A stretch of DNA of 20,052 bases from a virus: the IMG/VR virus record IMGVR_UViG_3300043466_003647, positions 1 to 20,052 of that record; one strand, written 5' to 3'. A program made the position numbers and the translations under genes. Positions within the stretch are counted from its first letter, which is position 1. Every line of letters begins with the position of its first letter. Below, one piece after another: positions 8,314 to 15,029 of the stretch. The notes below the pieces were generated by a model that was not told the DNA's origin, did no database searches, and saw only the letters and a list, made by a program, of their open reading frames with translations.

Positions 8314-8356
8314 AATTTAAGTATAATTAAAAAAATAAAAAAAATCAATTAATAAC

Positions 8357-8384
8357 TTGAATTAAGATTTTTTTTGTATATTTG
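8357..8384 (+). promoter_or_regulatory. Bacteroidota-type housekeeping promoter
   Basis: TTG at 8357-8359, a 17-nt spacer and TATATTTG at 8377-8384 match the Bacteroidota primary-sigma consensus (TTG at about -33, TAnnTTTG at about -7). Transcription would begin near 8390, giving a leader of roughly 16 nt before ATG 8406. This points to host-polymerase, probably early, expression of the downstream gene. Confidence 0.7.
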
Positions 8385-8405
8385 CAATCTAAACTAAACA
8401 TATAT

Positions 8406-8822
8406 ATGAGAAAAAAAAGATTAAATAAAAAATTAAGAATTGTTTTTCGTAAAATTCTACGTAAATTGTTTAAACCGTTAAATTCTGAAGAATATCGTAT
8501 AACATTAAATGATATTCAAAGTCAAGCTTATGTAAATGTTAAAAAAATGATTCAACATAAAGATTCAATATTAACATATGCTCCAGAATCACAATCTTAT
8601 TTAGTTCAATTAGATGAATATTGCGCAAAAATTAATTTTGAAACTTTAACAATTAAAAATGGAAAATTTTCTTATTATATTTTAATGCCAAGATATTACA
8701 ACATAAAATTAGTAAAATGTTTTAATAATACTTGTGAAAAAAGATTTAAAGATTTTGATAATAAATTTAATCAAAACGCTTTAAAACATTTGGAAGAAAT
8801 CTATTCAAAAATTACAACTTAA
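8406..8822 (+). CDS. Small basic protein of unknown function, own host-type promoter
   Basis: A 138-residue protein. The in-frame TTG at 8382 lies inside the predicted -7 element, so ATG 8406 is the likely start. The N-terminus is very basic (MRKKRLNKKLRIVFRKILRK), a possible nucleic-acid-binding or membrane-surface helix. The remainder is mixed alpha/beta with an ITLNDIQSQAYVNVKKMI helix, a two-strand FETLTIKNGKFSYYILMP segment, two cysteines and a C-terminal helix. I recognise no family. It is expressed alone, with its own Bacteroidota-type promoter and a terminator hairpin just downstream, which makes it a candidate early host-takeover gene. Its stop overlaps the stop of the convergent gene by four bases (TTAA, 8819-8822). 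Confidence 0.55.
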   Translation: MRKKRLNKKLRIVFRKILRKLFKPLNSEEYRITLNDIQSQAYVNVKKMIQHKDSILTYAPESQSYLVQLDEYCAKINFETLTIKNGKFSYYILMPRYYNIKLVKCFNNTCEKRFKDFDNKFNQNALKHLEEIYSKITT

Positions 8823-9214
8823 TTTTTTAATAAAAATTCTTTTAAAACGAGTTTTATTGTTGAATCAAGAGACTCGTTTTTTCTTTTTTTATGTGATACC
8901 ATAGTTGGTTTATTACCCTTACCCACTTTAGGATTCTTTTTTTCAGCTCTTCTTTTTTGTGAACACGCAGCTTTTTTTTGACTATCGGACATCTTAGAAG
9001 CTACATGTACAGCTCTACATTTAGGATATGCTTTACTACTTGCATTATCTCTACCACAAGGTGGGTGTTTACCGTTTTCATCTTTTCTACAAATATTTAC
9101 CCATGGGCCTTTTGGCTGTTTAGAACCTTTGGGTTTCTTTTTTGTTCCAAACCAAACCCCTAAATCTTCATTTAGATTATCTAATATTTCTTTTTTTGTT
9201 ATTATTTTTTGCAT
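8819..9214 (-). CDS. Very basic Lys/Cys-rich protein with putative capsid-targeting N-terminus
   Basis: A 131-residue protein. The N-terminus QKIITKKEILDNLNED (2-17) parallels the signatures of the two plus-strand small proteins and contains an LNE tripeptide. Residues about 20-110 are extremely Lys/Arg-rich, with KKKPKGSKQPKGPWVNICRK, HPPCGR, AYPKCRAVHVASKM and QKKAACSQKRRAEKK. This looks like the small Lys/Cys-rich proteins of unknown function seen in many tailed phages. Four cysteines (about 42, 53, 67, 84) could bind zinc. The C-terminus has a short amphipathic helix with LKE. The charge suggests DNA binding, and with the N-terminal signature this supports packaging in the head. A TATAAATA box on its strand (9250-9243) lies 28 bases before the ATG. 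Confidence 0.6.
   Translation of the reverse strand: MQKIITKKEILDNLNEDLGVWFGTKKKPKGSKQPKGPWVNICRKDENGKHPPCGRDNASSKAYPKCRAVHVASKMSDSQKKAACSQKRRAEKKNPKVGKGNKPTMVSHKKRKNESLDSTIKLVLKEFLLKN
8844..8887 (+). terminator. Intrinsic terminator inside the convergent gene
   Basis: AAAACGAGT (8844-8852) and ACTCGTTTT (8872-8880) form a 9-bp stem with a 19-nt loop, followed by a T-rich run. It would stop plus-strand transcription of the gene ending at 8822, although it lies within the coding sequence of the minus-strand basic protein. Confidence 0.6.
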
Positions 9215-9242
9215 ATGTTGAATTTTACAATTTTAATATCTA

Positions 9243-9250
9243 TATTTATA
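9243..9250 (-). promoter_or_regulatory. T4-late-type promoter box TATAAATA (minus strand)
   Basis: Minus-strand TATAAATA, the T4 late consensus recognised by gp55-like factors, lies 28 bases upstream of the ATG at 9214. This allows a short leader of about 20 nt. It is divergent from an identical box at 9254-9261. Confidence 0.5.
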
Positions 9251-9253
9251 TAA

Positions 9254-9261
9254 TATAAATA
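9254..9261 (+). promoter_or_regulatory. T4-late-type promoter box TATAAATA (plus strand)
   Basis: A perfect TATAAATA ends four bases before the ATG at 9266. If used as a -10 element, the mRNA would start at or next to the ATG and be leaderless. Together with the opposite-strand box at 9243-9250 it makes a compact divergent pair in a 51-bp intergenic gap. Confidence 0.45.
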
Positions 9262-9265
9262 TTGT

Positions 9266-9505
9266 ATGGATAATATAAATGAAGAGACCGTCGAAAAAGA
9301 TTTAAAATTATTTGGTAATTTGGGATATAATAATATTATTGTAATTAATCAATTAATTGATGATATGGATGAAAATCTGGCATACCTTATTATAACACGA
9401 GCATGTAATTATGCATATGAAAATCATATATTTACATTATTAGAATCTGAAATACTTTCAAAAGCTTTAAGATTAATACAAAAAAATAATGAATCAAATA
9501 ACTGA
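9266..9505 (+). CDS. Small helical protein, unknown function
   Basis: A 79-residue acidic, all-helical protein (ETVEKDLKLFGNLGYNNIIV, NLAYLIITRACNYAYE, LLESEILSKALRLIQK). No family was recognised. The 3' end overlaps the start of the homing endonuclease gene by 17 bases in another frame, so translation of the two may be coupled, or the endonuclease gene may have been inserted at the end of this gene. Comparison with relatives lacking the endonuclease would show whether the C-terminus is native. Confidence 0.5.
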   Translation: MDNINEETVEKDLKLFGNLGYNNIIVINQLIDDMDENLAYLIITRACNYAYENHIFTLLESEILSKALRLIQKNNESNN

Positions 9506-11117
9506 ATTATATATTGCAGGAAAATCTATTAATGAGCTATGTGAAATTTATAAATTAGGTAAATTGAAAATTAAATCAATTATAACTTTAGATGGTATAG
9601 AAATACGAAAAAAAGGTGGAGTTACAAAGAATTTTTCAGTTGTAAAAAAAGATTTATCAGAATTTTCTATTAAGTGTAAACAATGTGAAAAAATTTTCAT
9701 AAACGTTGATAACAAAAACGGTTCAATTATAGAACATATTAAAAATTGTTATCCTAATATCGATATATTAAGTTCATTTAAACGTAGAGCGTATTTACAG
9801 AATACTGGAATGCCTTGGCATTTAAACTATTTTGATTTAATACCTAAAATACATAAAGAATTTTTAAATTGTAAAATTTGTAATTGGAAAACTAATGATT
9901 TAAAAAATATTACTGGAAGTTTAACGAAACATATTGTTAATAATCACTTTTCAATTAGTGAATATGTTAATAAATATCCGTCAGAAATTTATTTATTTTC
10001 AAATTATAATAAATTTGTCGAACGTGATAAATTATTTAAAGATTCTGATAATTTTGTGTTATGCGAAATCTGCAAAGAACCATTTAAAACGATTTCAAAT
10101 ACCCATTTATCATTACATGGGTTAAATACTGATGAATATGTTAAGTTATATGGTAATAATTCTTTAGTTTCAAGGAATAAAAAAATTGAATATTTAAATA
10201 ATTTAAATAATTTAAATAATTCTTCATACATTCCTAAGTATAGAAGTGAAGATGAAATTGAAATTGAAGAATTTATTAAATCTTTAGGTATTAATTATAT
10301 AATTTGTGATAAAAAAATTTTAAATGGTGCTGAATTAGATATTTATTTACCAGATTTTAATATTGCGATAGAATATAATGGTTTATATTGGCACTCTGAA
10401 AAACAAGGTAAACATAAAAATTATCATCTTGATAAAACTAATTTATGTATTAAAAACAATATTAGATTAATTCATATTTTTTCAGATGAATGGAGAACTA
10501 AAAAAACAATAATTAAAGATAGAATCTTAAATTTACTTGGTATGAAGGTGAATAAAATTTATGCAAGAAAATGTAAAATTGTAATACTAACAAAAGATGA
10601 AAAATCAAATTTTTTAAATAACTATCATTTGCAAGGAAATGATAAATCTACAATTTATTTAGGTTTAAAATATAATAATGAATTGGTTAGTTTAATTACT
10701 TTTGGTAAATTAAGAAAAATTTTAGGTAATAAAATCAATAATATTGATGAATATGAAATATATAGATATTGTAGCTTAAATGTTATTGGTGGATTCAGTA
10801 AATTGTTAAATTATTTCATAAAAACTTATAATCCAAATAAAATTATTACGTATTCTGATAGAAATTGGTCACCATCTAATGAACATTGTTTTTATGGTAA
10901 AATAGGCTTTGAATATTTAGGAGTAACAAAACCTAATTATTGGTATACTAAAAAATATACTAAAAGAGAACATAGATACAATTTTAGAAAAAATAAATTA
11001 ATTGAACTTGGATTTGATAAAACTAAAACCGAAAATCAAATTATGTATGAATTAGGTTATGACAGAATTTGGGATACTGGTAATTTAAAATTTGTATATA
11101 ATAAAAAAGGGGAGTAA
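9489..11117 (+). CDS. Free-standing homing endonuclease with Vsr-like nuclease domain
   Basis: A 542-residue modular protein. Residues 1-42 look like a resolvase-type helix-turn-helix (Y..G.SINELCEIY). Three zinc-finger-like pairs follow: C63/C66, C128/C131 with H148/H153, and C192/C195 with H206/H210, the last followed by GLNTDEYVKLYG. Residues 252-340 form a Vsr/EDxHD-type nuclease: AELDIYLPD (281-289), IAIEYNGLYWH (292-302), YHLDKTNLC and IHIFSDEW. Acidic residues D284 and E295 plus H302 are candidate catalytic positions. Residues 358-500 form a further module (YARKCKI, LQGNDKSTIYLGLKY, VIGGFSKLLNYF, ITYSDRNWS) that accompanies such nucleases in phages. The enzyme would cut intron-less or endonuclease-less alleles of a nearby gene to spread itself. 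It lies beside the capsid gene and ends in a terminator. Confidence 0.9.
   Translation: MNQITELYIAGKSINELCEIYKLGKLKIKSIITLDGIEIRKKGGVTKNFSVVKKDLSEFSIKCKQCEKIFINVDNKNGSIIEHIKNCYPNIDILSSFKRRAYLQNTGMPWHLNYFDLIPKIHKEFLNCKICNWKTNDLKNITGSLTKHIVNNHFSISEYVNKYPSEIYLFSNYNKFVERDKLFKDSDNFVLCEICKEPFKTISNTHLSLHGLNTDEYVKLYGNNSLVSRNKKIEYLNNLNNLNNSSYIPKYRSEDEIEIEEFIKSLGINYIICDKKILNGAELDIYLPDFNIAIEYNGLYWHSEKQGKHKNYHLDKTNLCIKNNIRLIHIFSDEWRTKKTIIKDRILNLLGMKVNKIYARKCKIVILTKDEKSNFLNNYHLQGNDKSTIYLGLKYNNELVSLITFGKLRKILGNKINNIDEYEIYRYCSLNVIGGFSKLLNYFIKTYNPNKIITYSDRNWSPSNEHCFYGKIGFEYLGVTKPNYWYTKKYTKREHRYNFRKNKLIELGFDKTKTENQIMYELGYDRIWDTGNLKFVYNKKGE
10192..10218 (+). repeat. Three tandem 9-bp repeats (AT-rich)
   Basis: The unit ATTTAAATA is repeated three times in frame and encodes Asn/Leu repeats in the linker between the zinc-finger region and the nuclease domain of the homing endonuclease. 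It is likely a slippage-prone flexible linker. Confidence 0.7.
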
Positions 11118-11136
11118 TTAAACTCCCCTTTTTTAG
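11103..11136. terminator. Bidirectional intrinsic terminator
   Basis: AAAAAAGGGGAGT (11103-11115) pairs perfectly with ACTCCCCTTTTTT (11122-11134) around a 6-nt loop. It works for the plus-strand endonuclease gene, whose stop codon (11115-11117) is in the hairpin, and for the minus-strand capsid gene that ends at 11160. A second small palindrome (AATACT/AGTATT, 11142-11157) lies between this hairpin and the capsid stop. Confidence 0.92.
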
Positions 11137-11159
11137 TTGTTAATACTCAAAAGTATTGA

Positions 11160-12998
11160 TTATCTCAATTCTCTTAAGTCAAATGTACGTACACCATCGA
11201 CAGTAATTCTACCGAAGAAACGGTTATTAACCATCTTCTTAGCATATCGTGTCATTATTCCCTTTATAGGAGTAAAATTGAATGGATTATACATTGTTGG
11301 TGTTAATTGAAGTGGTACATATGGAGCATAAATGTAACCAGTATCAAGAAGCGAAGTACCCTTATGACCTAATAACAATGTGTTAGCTGGGAAATATGGG
11401 TCACGATATACTTGATAACGACCTGCTAATGTACCAACTCTTTCGATACCCATGTTGTATTGGTCTTGCTCAGGTGCAGCATTTGACACGTGGAAGTATT
11501 CCAAGTCATCAAAAATCGCACTGATTTCAGAAGATACTACAATCCAGTTAGCACCACCACGAAGTGTTGATTTGTGGATTTGAGCTGAGATTTGGTTGAT
11601 TGTAGTAATCAATGTTTGGTTCCAATCTTTCTGAGTATAAGCTGCGTTACCAGTTGTACCTAATCTTCTCCAACCATTGTAATCCCAACGTAATGTCCAA
11701 GCAGCACCTTTACGAAGGTCACGTAAAATTTCACGGTCAATTTCTGCAGCAATTTGCTCAGAAAGTAAAGCTGTCAATTCAGCTTCAGCATCAATGTTGT
11801 GGAATGCCGCAACGTCTTGAGCTAATTCTGGAGACCATTGAGCTCTAAGTTTTCTTTCTGAAACTGATACAGTTACTGACTCAAGGTCAAATGAAACTTC
11901 ACCAATTTTATCTTCGAATTCAAGTTCTTCATAACGTCTGAATACAGCTACGAAAGAAGTTGCAGAAGCTGCTGAGAAGATTGTACTTCCTGTATAACCA
12001 TCAAGGGAGTCAGTTGTACAATCTGTACATACTGGGCACTGAAGGTCAACTTCTAAGAAAATACAACCATCTTGTGAACAGATGTTGTTATATGTTCCAC
12101 CATTACCATTTGGCCAAATTGTTGGAGTTAATGTGCTTGTAGGTGAAACAATACCTTTACCATATTGTTGTGTTACAACACGGAATGGAAGTGGACCTGA
12201 AAGATTTAAGCAAGTTGATGTTGCTGCGGATAAACCTGTAGACCTTAAGATACGTAAATCTGACAAGAATGTTTCAGAATCTACTTCAGAACCATCAGGA
12301 CCCATTAATTTACCAACACCATTATCAAAGAAACCACACATTTTAACAATAAGTTTTCTTACGTTAACTGATGATGTAATAGATGATGGTACTAAACTGT
12401 TAGAACTCCAAACTTGAACTTCAGTACTTGCAGTAACAGCTGACCACTGACCTTTTGAATAGTCAAACAATCCAGGAGGGTCAAGGCTTGGTTCTGAACC
12501 TTCATAGAATAAATCGTAAAGATTCTTTTGGAATGAATTTGCACCACCTGCAGCAGGATAACCAGCATCAGGGTCTCCAGGATAATTACCAGGTGAACCT
12601 ACAGGAGCGTAATGTGTAGTTGATTGGTTAGCATTTGCCCAAGGAGCAGTTCCTCCAGTATAACCTTGGATACGTGGAACAAAGAAGAACAATTTACCAA
12701 TTGGTAAGTTCATCGCTTGAACTGATACGATATCGTTAGCTAAAAGTTTTGAGAACACTCTTCTAACAATAGGAAATACTACTGTTTCAAATGAACCTGA
12801 AGAATCTGTAGAAGATGCTTCGTTTATCAAGAAACTTGCTTGGTTTTCGTATAACTGAGCAACGTTTTCTTTCAAATGGCCTTTTAAGCCTTCAAGGAAC
12901 CCTAAACGGTCCCATTTGTTGATGGTGTCTTCTTTGATAACTTTAAGGTGTTTTAACCCAATATTACCAACAAGACCTGATTCTAATAATGCACCCAT
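11160..12998 (-). CDS. 23: Major capsid protein, T4 gp23-like
   Basis: A 612-residue precursor (T4 gp23 has 521). The N-terminal 60 residues are a helical delta domain with LYENQASFLINE-A at 50-61. The INE/Ala site fits gp21-type processing, so the mature protein would start at Ala61. Then come FPIVRRVFSKLLANDIVSVQ (75-94) and a P-loop/core of HK97 type. A surface insertion of low complexity lies at 110-180, and a Cys cluster at 307-327 (C307, C312, C321, C324, C327). The C-terminal part ends with YAPYVPLQLTPTMYNPFNF and a TRYAKKMV segment typical of gp23 (T4: APYVPL then TRYG). Codons are visibly richer in GC than neighbouring genes, as expected for the most abundant virion protein. It follows the scaffold gene with 29 bases between. 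Confidence 0.97.
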   Translation of the reverse strand: MGALLESGLVGNIGLKHLKVIKEDTINKWDRLGFLEGLKGHLKENVAQLYENQASFLINEASSTDSSGSFETVVFPIVRRVFSKLLANDIVSVQAMNLPIGKLFFFVPRIQGYTGGTAPWANANQSTTHYAPVGSPGNYPGDPDAGYPAAGGANSFQKNLYDLFYEGSEPSLDPPGLFDYSKGQWSAVTASTEVQVWSSNSLVPSSITSSVNVRKLIVKMCGFFDNGVGKLMGPDGSEVDSETFLSDLRILRSTGLSAATSTCLNLSGPLPFRVVTQQYGKGIVSPTSTLTPTIWPNGNGGTYNNICSQDGCIFLEVDLQCPVCTDCTTDSLDGYTGSTIFSAASATSFVAVFRRYEELEFEDKIGEVSFDLESVTVSVSERKLRAQWSPELAQDVAAFHNIDAEAELTALLSEQIAAEIDREILRDLRKGAAWTLRWDYNGWRRLGTTGNAAYTQKDWNQTLITTINQISAQIHKSTLRGGANWIVVSSEISAIFDDLEYFHVSNAAPEQDQYNMGIERVGTLAGRYQVYRDPYFPANTLLLGHKGTSLLDTGYIYAPYVPLQLTPTMYNPFNFTPIKGIMTRYAKKMVNNRFFGRITVDGVRTFDLRELR

Positions 12999-13027
12999 TT
13001 TTCTTGTATATTATTTTTTTTTATTGT

Positions 13028-14662
13028 TTATTTGTTTATTTTTGACATTAAATCTTTAATTCTTGTGAATTGATTATTTTCATGTACTTTATTTTCAATT
13101 AAATGTTCTGAAGAGCCTGTTTTTTGAACATTGTCAATTTTATCAAAAGATTCTTTAACAATATTTTTATTTTCGTTCCCTAATTCAGATTTAATTGTTT
13201 TGTAAAGATTTTTAGATTCTTTGATTGATTCGATGTTATCAAATCTTCTAAGAATATTAATCTTTTCTTGTTTAGTTGTTGAATGTTCAGTGAATAATCT
13301 TGTAGCATAAGCTAAGTTTGAATTAAATACAGCAACTTCATTAAGTTTTTCTCTGAAAATGTTTAATGCTTTTCTATATTCTTCATTCTTTTGTCTTAGT
13401 AATACCAATTCTTCATCATTAGATTCAACTTTTAAGCTACGAGGAGCACTTCTTGGTTTTGATAAACCAGGTTTACCCCAGAATTTACCAGACTTTAATG
13501 TGCGTGAAGCTTCCTTAGTTTCAGCTTTCTCAGCTTTTGGTTTTCCAGCTTTATCTGGGTCTGGTTTAAAAGGATGTTTTGGTTTAGGTTTAGTAGTTGG
13601 CTTAGTAGTTGGTTTAATTTTAGGTTTTGCTGGAGCATCACTCTCTTTAAACTCAAACTTTGGTTTACCAGTTCCCATTTTAGAATTAGCGTGTTTCATA
13701 TTTTCTTTAAAACCACCACTTGATTTTTTAAATTTAAAACTTGGCTTGCCCATACCAACACCTTTAGGTTTGAAAGCTTCTGTTGTAATTTCTTCATCAT
13801 CAAAATCAAAATCTTCTTCATCATCCATTACGATTTCAAAAACGACTTCATCATCTTCCATTTCATCCATTTCAGACATTTCCATATCTTCCATATCTTC
13901 CATATCTTCCATTTCATCCATTTCATCCATATCATCCATATCATCCATTTCATCCATTTCAGACATTTCATCCATATCATCCATTTCATCCATTTCATCC
14001 ATTTCCATATCTTCCATTTCCATATCATCCATGTCCATGTCCATGTCATCCATATCTTCAAAATTGTTCATATATTCGTTTTCCATTTCTTCTGACATTT
14101 CATCAAAGTCATCTTCATCAGATTCATCGATAGTAATTCTGTATTCAACATCATCATTATCATCTTTTAAATGAATCTCATCATCTTCTTTAGTTACTAT
14201 GATTCCGTCTTCATTACCCATAGCTTTAAAGACTTTTAAAATTTCTTCGTCAGAAGCATTTGTTAAATCTATTGGTTCGTCGTCCATATCAGGCATGTTA
14301 AACTCTTCAGAGTCATCAAATTCTGCATCAATATCTTCAGAATCTGCTTCAACATCTGACGACATTTCAATATCATCAACTTCTTGATTATCATCATCAA
14401 TATCAATGTTGTCAATTTCTACATCTTCTACTTCATCATCTACCATTTCATCATCATCCATTTGTTCTGATAAATCTGTTTCAAAATCGACCTCATCCAT
14501 ATCGGATTCTTCATTTTTAGTCATTAATGACTCTTTTACTAATTCATTAATTTCTTTGCTCATAGTCGAGCTAAGTATTTCTTTTGCATTTTCTTGTAAC
14601 ATGTTTTCCAAGTTGTTAACTTGGATAAGTGTTTCTTCAACAATGTTTTTTTTGTCTACCAT
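13028..14662 (-). CDS. Prohead core scaffold protein (gp22-like position), hyper-acidic
   Basis: A 544-residue protein placed between protease and capsid genes, exactly where T4 has the scaffold gene 22, but twice as long (T4 gp22 is about 269). Residues 1-50 are helical (IVEETLIQVNNLENMLQENA). Residues 50-300 are dominated by Asp/Glu, with a run of Asp-Met and Glu-Met dipeptides at about 200-271. Residues 300-410 switch to Lys/Pro/Gly-rich repeats (GKPSFKFKKSS, GKPKFEFKE, KPTTKPTTKPKPK). Residues about 418-500 form a coiled coil (LLRQKNEEYRKALNIFREKL, LAYATRLFTEHSTTK). Several LKVES/IKES/VKES sites could be protease targets. A scaffold that is degraded and expelled before DNA packaging is the likely role. 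The charge-segregated middle is unusual. Confidence 0.8.
   Translation of the reverse strand: MVDKKNIVEETLIQVNNLENMLQENAKEILSSTMSKEINELVKESLMTKNEESDMDEVDFETDLSEQMDDDEMVDDEVEDVEIDNIDIDDDNQEVDDIEMSSDVEADSEDIDAEFDDSEEFNMPDMDDEPIDLTNASDEEILKVFKAMGNEDGIIVTKEDDEIHLKDDNDDVEYRITIDESDEDDFDEMSEEMENEYMNNFEDMDDMDMDMDDMEMEDMEMDEMDEMDDMDEMSEMDEMDDMDDMDEMDEMEDMEDMEDMEMSEMDEMEDDEVVFEIVMDDEEDFDFDDEEITTEAFKPKGVGMGKPSFKFKKSSGGFKENMKHANSKMGTGKPKFEFKESDAPAKPKIKPTTKPTTKPKPKHPFKPDPDKAGKPKAEKAETKEASRTLKSGKFWGKPGLSKPRSAPRSLKVESNDEELVLLRQKNEEYRKALNIFREKLNEVAVFNSNLAYATRLFTEHSTTKQEKINILRRFDNIESIKESKNLYKTIKSELGNENKNIVKESFDKIDNVQKTGSSEHLIENKVHENNQFTRIKDLMSKINK
13850..14060 (-). repeat. Low-complexity Asp-Met/Glu-Met coding repeat
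   Basis: About 210 bases made of 6-bp units (GATATG, GATGAA, GAAATG on the coding strand) encode alternating Asp/Glu and Met residues in the scaffold. The near-identical units invite replication slippage and length change in multiples of 6 bp, which keeps the frame. Confidence 0.85.
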
Positions 14663-14685
14663 TGAATTTTTGTTATATTTTTTTA

Positions 14686-14692
14686 ATAAATA
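14686..14692 (-). promoter_or_regulatory. TATTTAT leader box before the scaffold gene
   Basis: Minus-strand AATATTTATTAAAAA precedes the scaffold ATG (14662) by about 23 bases. It resembles the boxes before the gene starting at 17253, the protease gene and the 5105 gene. The function is unknown: a promoter, or an A-rich translation leader. Confidence 0.3.
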
Positions 14693-14743
14693 TTAAGTTA
14701 TTTGAAAAAAGATTAATATTTGTATAAAATTTGCAAAAAAAAA

Positions 14744-14765
14744 TGCCATTTTTTTCAAAATGGCA
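14744..14765 (-). terminator. Second hairpin of a tandem terminator pair
   Basis: TGCCATTTT (14744-14752) pairs with AAAATGGCA (14757-14765) around a 4-nt loop, followed on the minus strand by a long U run. It lies just after the GC-rich hairpin at 14769-14793, in the reading direction of the protease operon. Confidence 0.75.
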
Positions 14766-14768
14766 TAA

Positions 14769-14793
14769 AAAAAGGCGGATTAACCGCCTTTTT
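14769..14793 (-). terminator. First hairpin of a tandem terminator pair
   Basis: AAAAAGGCGG (14769-14778) pairs with CCGCCTTTTT (14784-14793) around ATTAA, with T runs on both sides. It closes the transcript that ends with the DUF4494-like gene and isolates scaffold and capsid transcription from the protease genes upstream. Confidence 0.88.
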
Positions 14794-14811
14794 AATTAAA
14801 AATATTTAAAT

Positions 14812-15024
14812 TTAATCTAAAATAACCTCATCAATTTTACTTTCAGATACTGAAGTTATTCTCCAATCATTTGGGAAATTTTCATAAAGCTTTGTAACTT
14901 TAGCTTCAACATCTGTAACTGAAAAACCTTTAACAAGTTTTTCTTCCTTAATTTTCTTAATCCTTCCTGTTTCATCATCTTGAAGGTCATAAGTAACTTT
15001 TGCGATAAAATATTTTTCTTCCAT
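14812..15024 (-). CDS. DUF4494-like small protein
   Basis: A 70-residue protein resembling the DUF4494 family, which I associate with Bacteroidota and their phages. It has a YFIAKVTYDLQDDETGRIKK hairpin, then EEKLVKGFSVTDVEAKVTKL and a closing strand WRITSVSESKIDEVI. The family's function is unknown. The ATG is five bases after the protease stop, so it is very likely co-translated with the prohead protease. It is followed by two tandem terminators. Its place between gp21-like and gp22-like genes is not part of the T4 arrangement. Confidence 0.68.
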   Translation of the reverse strand: MEEKYFIAKVTYDLQDDETGRIKKIKEEKLVKGFSVTDVEAKVTKLYENFPNDWRITSVSESKIDEVILD

Positions 15025-15029
15025 ATTTT

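Noticed and set aside
8382-8405. TTG 8382 as start of the 8406 gene
   Set aside because: It overlaps the predicted -7 promoter element; ATG 8406 is in frame and better placed.
9243-9261. Reading the paired TATAAATA/TATTTATA as an origin or attachment site
   Set aside because: Short AT-rich dyads are frequent here and no iterons or core repeats accompany them.
11612-12417. Plus-strand open frames opposite the capsid gene
   Set aside because: Low-complexity antisense frames over a strongly conserved minus-strand gene.
13850-14060. Possible CRISPR array
   Set aside because: The units are 6-bp in-frame codon repeats without spacers or cas genes.
13359-14174. Long plus-strand Ser/Ile-rich open frame opposite the scaffold gene
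   Set aside because: It is the antisense shadow of the Asp/Glu-Met repeats; it has no leader or recognisable domain and the minus-strand frame fits T4 gene order.
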